The notes beneath the pieces are model-generated. The model was not told where the DNA came from, made no database searches, and saw nothing but the letters and a program-made list of their open reading frames with translations. From contig NZ_FNRG01000007.1 of the NCBI RefSeq assembly GCF_900107835.1, forward strand, positions 62,001 to 126,000: a DNA stretch of 64,000 nucleotides. Direction: 5' to 3'. Source of the stretch: Oribacterium sp. KHPX15. Lineage in GTDB: Bacteria > Bacillota > Clostridia > Lachnospirales > Lachnospiraceae. Made by a program: the position numbers and the translations under genes. This document shows, piece by piece, positions 59,986-64,000 of this stretch. The stretch's first letter is position 1. The number at the start of each line of letters is the position of its first letter.

Positions 59986-60017
59986 AACTTATCTCCTTCC
60001 TTTGTGATTGATATTTT

Positions 60018-61010
60018 TTACGAAATCTGTTTTATAAGTTCCGTAATTTCTGATTCTCCGATATTTTGTGTGCTGTCAATGTCTATGGCGTAGCTGTGAT
60101 CATCCTTAGTCCAGATGGCGACATAGACATTATCACCTGTACCCTTGAGAGTAACCTCTGTTCCTTCTATGCTGACTGCCCTCTCGTTATCATAGCTGTT
60201 GTAATCTCCGCTTATGTCCTGGTCTTTAGCATTGGACTTTCTTATACGGAAGGCTTCATGAGAAGCTGCGTCATTATAGATGATCTCCAGCATTTTACCG
60301 GTCATCGACCTGAAGATTCCGGCATTACAGTCTAAAAAGCTTTCAGGTATCGTGATATCAAATCCTGCATCCTTTTCCGCATCGGAGAGGGTGCTGCTGT
60401 CGAGCCAGGGATTTGCGATCATAGTCAGAACATCTTCTTTTTCTTCGGAAGATGCTTCCACGCCTTCAGTTTTAACGCCATCCATTGCTGTATTTTCCTC
60501 CGATAAAGCATTGTTCGATGATGCTTTGGGGGGATTTCCGGTTTTGGCCTGTGCTTCAGAGGGAACGTCATTGGCAATTTCTTCCCTCTGAGTGGGTTTG
60601 ATACTTCTAAGTACCGAGGGTTTCTCTTCTGCATTATCAGCAGAAGCGGAATCTCCGGAAACTGCTTCTGCCGAAGCTGCATCCTGCTGAACAGCCTGTG
60701 GAGCCAGGACTTCTTTATTTCCGTTGAAGACTGCCATATATGTTCCAAATCCCAGAGCCAGGATAAGGGCGGCTGCAACGGTACCCAGGGGCTTAAAACG
60801 CCGCTTGGTATTTAAATGTATCACCTTGTCGTTTTCGGATCCGTTTTCTGCAGTAGAATGTTTCTCAGAGGCACTGTCTTTGCCGGAATCAGTTTCGACA
60901 GAGATATCGTCAATACCCTCTTCCTGTGCAAGCGCCTTCGGCATCGCTTCAAGAATGTACTTTTCGTCGATATCACCGATGGCTTTTAAAAGTTCTGTTT
61001 CCTTTTTCAT
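60018..61010 (-). CDS. probable membrane-anchored anti-sigma factor
   Basis: A 330-residue single-pass membrane protein. The N-terminal cytoplasmic part (about residues 1-75) begins with a helical segment 'ELLKAIGDIDEKYILEAMP', followed by one membrane helix ('GTVAAALILALGFGTYMAVF'), a disordered Ser/Ala/Glu linker, and an extracytoplasmic domain of about 125 residues ('PWLDSSTLSDAEKDAGFDI' region). It overlaps the ECF sigma gene by 4 bp, the usual arrangement for a cognate anti-sigma factor. No zinc-binding HxxxCxxC motif is visible. Confidence 0.75.
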   Translation of the reverse strand: MKKETELLKAIGDIDEKYILEAMPKALAQEEGIDDISVETDSGKDSASEKHSTAENGSENDKVIHLNTKRRFKPLGTVAAALILALGFGTYMAVFNGNKEVLAPQAVQQDAASAEAVSGDSASADNAEEKPSVLRSIKPTQREEIANDVPSEAQAKTGNPPKASSNNALSEENTAMDGVKTEGVEASSEEKEDVLTMIANPWLDSSTLSDAEKDAGFDITIPESFLDCNAGIFRSMTGKMLEIIYNDAASHEAFRIRKSNAKDQDISGDYNSYDNERAVSIEGTEVTLKGTGDNVYVAIWTKDDHSYAIDIDSTQNIGESEITELIKQIS

Positions 61011-61573
61011 AGCGATATCCCCTCACTTTCAAGTGTTGTAAGAAGTGCGGCTCTCATGCGGCTGAGCGCCATTTTCACCTTGCTTTCGGTGAAACCGTAC
61101 TCCTCTGCTATCTCACTGACGGGAGACATGTACCAGTATCTTCTGACGAAGATTTTTCTTTGATCAGGTTTTTGATTTTCCAGAAACCGGTTGATGCAGT
61201 CTGTTAATGTTATCAGCTCCGGTAAATCATCCGGACGGGCAGATTTTGTGTCGGCAAGGCATTCTGAGAGCTCCTCAATAACTGCTGCCGTTTCTCCATT
61301 ACCGCGCTTTGCGGCTGTCTGTTTCCTGTAAATATTCAATGCCAGATTCCTCGTTATCTTTCCCAGGAAGGTTCTGAGTACACAAGGTCTTTGGGGAGGT
61401 ATTGCGTTCCAGGTATTCATCCATGTGTCATTAACACATTCCTCACTGTCTTCCCGGTTGTATAAAATATTCATGGCTATGTAGATACAGTAGTTGCCAT
61501 ACTTAGCTGCAGTTTCGGTTATTGCAGATTCTGACCTTGCAAAATAAAGCTCTATAATTTCCTGATCAGTCAT
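61007..61573 (-). CDS. ECF-type RNA polymerase sigma factor
   Basis: A 188-residue sigma-70-family factor with region 2 ('YGNYCIYIAMNILYNREDSEECVNDTWMNTW', about residues 25-55) and region 4 ('SPVSEIAEEYGFTESKVKMALSRMRAAL' region, about residues 148-176). It would direct RNA polymerase to a small stress regulon, held in check by the downstream membrane protein. It is the first gene of its operon. A TGTAAC/CGTG-type ECF promoter is visible about 100-125 nt upstream, consistent with autoregulation. Confidence 0.92.
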   Translation of the reverse strand: MTDQEIIELYFARSESAITETAAKYGNYCIYIAMNILYNREDSEECVNDTWMNTWNAIPPQRPCVLRTFLGKITRNLALNIYRKQTAAKRGNGETAAVIEELSECLADTKSARPDDLPELITLTDCINRFLENQKPDQRKIFVRRYWYMSPVSEIAEEYGFTESKVKMALSRMRAALLTTLESEGISL

Positions 61574-61673
61574 GTAATGTCCTCGTTTCTGTTTCGGATA
61601 ACCGGAACGTCCTGTATATTTCTATACTGCATATGAGGTTTCCAATGCTATCCTTATGCTCTTCATCCTAATA

Positions 61674-61700
61674 CACACGAAATGTAGTTCACAGGTTACA
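61674..61700 (-). promoter_or_regulatory. predicted ECF-type promoter upstream of the sigma gene
   Basis: On the minus strand TGTAAC (61700-61695), a 15-nt spacer and CGTGTG (61679-61674). The -35 matches SigX/SigM/SigW-type TGTAAC/TGAAAC elements; the spacer is one nt short of the usual 16-17. Confidence 0.5.
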
Positions 61701-61982
61701 CTTTTTTTGAAAAAAATTTGTGTATTACAATAAAGAATTATACTGTGGTTCTTATATGATTTTATGACATATAGTGAGGACTGTGAAGAAAAGTTTTTTA
61801 GAAAATAAAAAAAAGCGGAAACAATCCGCAATTTAGGAAATTATAAGAGTGAGATAACAATAAGCTTAAAAAGGTGAAAGCCCGTATAAATAACTGGATA
61901 AAAAAACCGTCCGACAGGAGTGTCGGACGGCTGCATAATTTCAAATTAATGCTATATTTTTGAAGCCTTAATAAATGAATGG
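61701..61982 (-). other. gene-free spacer with two terminators after the FMN-binding protein gene
   Basis: The first hairpin CCGTCCGACA / TGTCGGACGG (61907-61916, 61921-61930) is followed on the minus strand by TTTTTTT, and a second, GCGGA / TCCGC (61815-61819, 61825-61829), is followed by TTTTTTTT. They are tandem terminators for the gene at 61983. The rest is AT-rich and shows no credible gene. Confidence 0.8.
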
Positions 61983-63455
61983 TTATTTAGTAAAAACAGA
62001 CGGATCTATACCTGCGCTTTCAAGGGCCTTCTTTGCAGCTTCCTTGATGGCATCAGATGTTATTGTGGCACCGGAAATGGCATCAACATTAAGGCTGTTT
62101 GCAGAGAGGATTTTCTCCGGAAGTTCTTCAAGAGCCTTGGTGCCGATACCGACGGTCTCCTTGTCTCCTGTTGCAACAAGATTGATGATCTTGTTTGCAA
62201 CAGCTGTAACCTCAACTGTGACAGGACCGTTAATACCCTGAGCTTCGCCGGTAGCTGTAACTTCATCGGCAGCAGCTTCTTTTGAATCTTCATCCTTTTT
62301 GGTCTCAGCTTCGCTTTCCTCTGCCTTACTCTCTTCAGCTTCACTCTCCTGTGCATCTGCCTTATCAAAGCCTGCACTCTCAAGAGCCTGCTTAGCGGCT
62401 GTCTTGATGGCGTCAGATGTAACGGTAGCACCTGAAACGGCATCAACATCAATTGTGTTCTTTGAAACCATTTCGGCCGGAAGCTGTTCGAGAGCTACAC
62501 CTCCAAGGCTTGGAGTCTCCTTTTCGCCTTTGGCAACAACGTCATAGATCTTGTTGGCAGTAGCTGTGATCTCAACAGTAACAGGTCCCATAAGTCCCTG
62601 TGCCTCGCCTGTAACAGTCACTGCATCGGCAGGAATATCTTTTTTCTCAGCTGCTGCACTTGTGGTTTCCTCAGCAGTCTCCTTAGTCTCGGCAGGAGCA
62701 TCCTTTGCATCAGCAGCGGCGCCGGTAAAGTTAGATGCATTAAGACCTGCACTTTCAAGAGCCTGCTTAGCGGCTGTCTTGATGGCATCAGATGTAACGG
62801 TAGCACCTGAAACGGCATCAACATCAAGTGTATTATTTTTGATCATTTCGCCCGGAAGCTGTTCGAGAGCTACACCTCCAAGTGATGGAGTCTCCTGGTC
62901 GCCCTTGGCAACAACATTATAAATCTTGTCGGCAGTAGCTGTGATCTCAACAGTAACAGGTCCCATAAGTCCCTGTGCTTCTCCGGTAGCTGTAACTGCG
63001 TCAGCAGGAATCTCATCAAGATTAACTTCTACAGTCTCCTTCTCTACATAGCCGAATACTGTCGGATCAAAACCTGCAGCCTTGATAGCCTCAACGGTAG
63101 CATTCTTAATAGCTGTTGATGTAACGGTAGCACCTGTTACAGCATCAACGTCAATGCTGTTTGCCTCAAAGATGCTTGCAGGAAGCTGGTCAACTGCCAT
63201 GGTTCCGATATTTGGCGTTTCGTTCTGTTCAGTAACATTGATGGAATAAATCTTATCCTTAGTAAGGATAAGCTCAACCTTAACGTCTCCGTCCATGCCC
63301 TGACCAACACCTTCTACCTTAACAGCATCTGCAGGAATCTTACTCTTCGGAGCACTGCTTGAGGTTCCGAGATCCTTTGACTGCATACCTGTAACTACTG
63401 CGGCAACTATACCAACACCGATAACTCCAAGAGCGATCATATTGTTCTGTTTCAT
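61983..63455 (-). CDS. extracytoplasmic protein with four FMN-binding (flavinylated) domains
   Basis: A 490-residue protein. An N-terminal membrane anchor ('MIALGVIGVGIVAAVVTG') is followed by four tandem FMN_bind domains of about 85-95 residues with flavinylation motifs 'DAVTGATVTST', 'DAVSGATVTSD', 'DAVSGATVTSD' and 'DAISGATITSD'. ApbE should attach FMN to the Thr of each. Ala/Glu/Lys/Ser-rich linkers separate domains 2-3 and 3-4. Domains 2 and 3 are nearly identical, also at DNA level. Related proteins (Listeria PplA, multi-flavinylated proteins) carry electrons outside the membrane. GGGGG lies 6 nt before the ATG; no gene partner is adjacent. Confidence 0.92.
   Translation of the reverse strand: MKQNNMIALGVIGVGIVAAVVTGMQSKDLGTSSSAPKSKIPADAVKVEGVGQGMDGDVKVELILTKDKIYSINVTEQNETPNIGTMAVDQLPASIFEANSIDVDAVTGATVTSTAIKNATVEAIKAAGFDPTVFGYVEKETVEVNLDEIPADAVTATGEAQGLMGPVTVEITATADKIYNVVAKGDQETPSLGGVALEQLPGEMIKNNTLDVDAVSGATVTSDAIKTAAKQALESAGLNASNFTGAAADAKDAPAETKETAEETTSAAAEKKDIPADAVTVTGEAQGLMGPVTVEITATANKIYDVVAKGEKETPSLGGVALEQLPAEMVSKNTIDVDAVSGATVTSDAIKTAAKQALESAGFDKADAQESEAEESKAEESEAETKKDEDSKEAAADEVTATGEAQGINGPVTVEVTAVANKIINLVATGDKETVGIGTKALEELPEKILSANSLNVDAISGATITSDAIKEAAKKALESAGIDPSVFTK
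62373..62960 (-). repeat. internal duplication (domains 2 and 3 of the FMN-binding protein)
   Basis: Blocks at about 62373-62453 and 62742-62823 are almost identical base for base, and further near-identical blocks follow at about 62540-62610 and 62905-62975. The repeat period is about 369 bp. This indicates a recent duplication or ongoing gene conversion. Confidence 0.85.
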
Positions 63456-63662
63456 TTTAGTCCCCCATTTACCTGGAAATAAATAGACATCAATATGTCC
63501 ATATGTTCTCTAAATATAACATAGGTTAATGCCTTTTTCATAGGGATTTCAATAAGTTTGTCAAAAAAACTTGACGCTGTGGCAGTGTTGTCCGGAGTCA
63601 GAAGCTTCCTGAAAATATTCACTCCGGAAATCCAATGGGGACGGTTCTCTTCCGCGATACAA
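63456..63662. other. spacer with half of a GGGGACGG-type repeat
   Basis: A left half-repeat at 63629-63656 (ATCCAATGGGGACGGTTCTC) has no right arm. The remaining sequence is the AT-rich upstream region of the FMN-binding protein gene. No gene is seen. Confidence 0.6.
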
Positions 63663-63696
63663 TAAAAAGCTCCATGCACTTTAAGAGTACATGGAG
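63663..63696 (-). terminator. terminator of the hemolysin III-family gene
   Basis: Stem CTCCATG / CATGGAG (63670-63676, 63690-63696) with a 13-nt loop, followed on the minus strand by CTTTTTATT. Confidence 0.75.
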
Positions 63697-63734
63697 GATA
63701 ATATTACACTTTTTTAAAAAGCCGGGATTTCATA

Positions 63735-64000
63735 TCAACCCGCCAACAGAATCATCACGCCGTAGTGGCACATGGAACCTGCAATTACGAAGCAATGGAA
63801 TATCTCATGATTTCTGAAATATTTCGGAAAACGCTCAAATACAGGAAGCTTCAAAGCATATATGATGCCGCCGATGGTATAAATCACACCGCCCCAGAAA
63901 AGCAGAGAAAACTCAGCATCTGTAAGCGAAGCCCTGATCTTCATGATGGCAGTTACACATAACCAGCCGAGAGCGATATAAATGAGAGCATTGAGCCACT
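63735..64000 (-). CDS. hemolysin III/TrhA family membrane protein (5' end outside window)
   Basis: The minus-strand frame is open from the right edge to a stop at 63735, giving the C-terminal 87 codons or so. The conserved C-terminal features of TrhA/YqfA/hemolysin III (PAQR-like) proteins are present: 'WGGVIYTIGGIIYAL' followed by 'FRNHEIFHCFVIAGSMCHY', with the His residues expected to bind metal. Usual length is about 210-220 residues, so the N-terminal 60% lies outside. Members affect membrane energetics; the old hemolysin label is not a reliable function. Confidence 0.9.
   Translation of the reverse strand, partial: WLNALIYIALGWLCVTAIMKIRASLTDAEFSLLFWGGVIYTIGGIIYALKLPVFERFPKYFRNHEIFHCFVIAGSMCHYGVMILLAG

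Noticed and set aside
61622-61831. Minus-strand open frame upstream of the ECF sigma gene
   Set aside because: It spans a terminator hairpin and the predicted ECF promoter, has no ribosome-binding site and looks like random AT-rich translation.
62551-62922. Plus-strand low-complexity frame opposite the FMN-binding protein gene
   Set aside because: Its Ala/Ser-rich repeats are the antisense of the duplicated domains.

Overview
The window looks like chromosomal DNA of an anaerobic Firmicute of the family Lachnospiraceae, with Butyrivibrio or Pseudobutyrivibrio as the most likely neighbourhood. This is an inference from gene content: an rnfCDGEAB operon, a V-type ATP synthase operon of the E-DUF2764-A-B-D-I-K type, a glmS ribozyme, FtsEX with an M23 hydrolase, CvfB, and moderate-to-low GC. 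No rRNA or other species marker is present. Almost everything is on the minus strand. The only plus-strand genes I accept are a diacylglycerol-kinase-like gene, one regulator and a tRNA-Ser. No insertion sequence, phage gene, integrase or CRISPR array is visible.

Layout. 0-23 kb is housekeeping: a YoaK/DUF1275 membrane protein cut by the left edge; cysS-mrnC-rlmB; an HtrA protease; ispF; a CtpA protease; an ftsE-ftsX-M23 hydrolase operon; a CdaR/PucR-type regulator; an MsmK/UgpC-type sugar ATPase; cvfB; an acyl-ACP thioesterase behind an attenuator-like leader; mscL with a zinc ribbon; a secreted cell-wall-binding protein; a GntR/ABC operon; two identical tRNA-Gln genes; and apbE.

23.5-40.5 kb is an accessory catabolic island for what is probably a small sugar acid. 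It has two parallel modules. Module 1 has a TAXI-type TRAP transporter, a DUF1537 kinase and a divergent PrpR-N-type regulator. Module 2 has a second PrpR-N-type regulator, PdxA-like dehydrogenase, YhcH, an Asp-box (BNR) protein, an iron alcohol dehydrogenase, a second DUF1537 kinase and half of an SLC13/ArsB-like permease. A DapA-family aldolase sits at the module 1 end. A repeated GAAACAC(T/A)TT site lies upstream of four transcription units and suggests shared control. Several genes here are broken or fragmentary.

40.7-64 kb holds a GGDEF/EAL protein, tRNA-Leu, the V-ATPase operon with a predicted Na+-binding rotor subunit, the Rnf operon directly upstream of it, glmS with its ribozyme, an ECF sigma/anti-sigma/DUF4349 operon, a four-domain FMN-binding protein with four flavinylation motifs, and a TrhA/hemolysin III gene cut by the right edge.

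How it fits together: Rnf would couple ferredoxin:NAD oxidoreduction to an ion gradient, and the V-ATPase next to it would use or make that gradient. ApbE would attach FMN to RnfD, RnfG and probably to the tetra-domain protein, which is the strongest candidate here for an undescribed extracytoplasmic redox system. Dispersed GGGGACGG-type palindromes (REP/MITE-like) sit between genes across the window.
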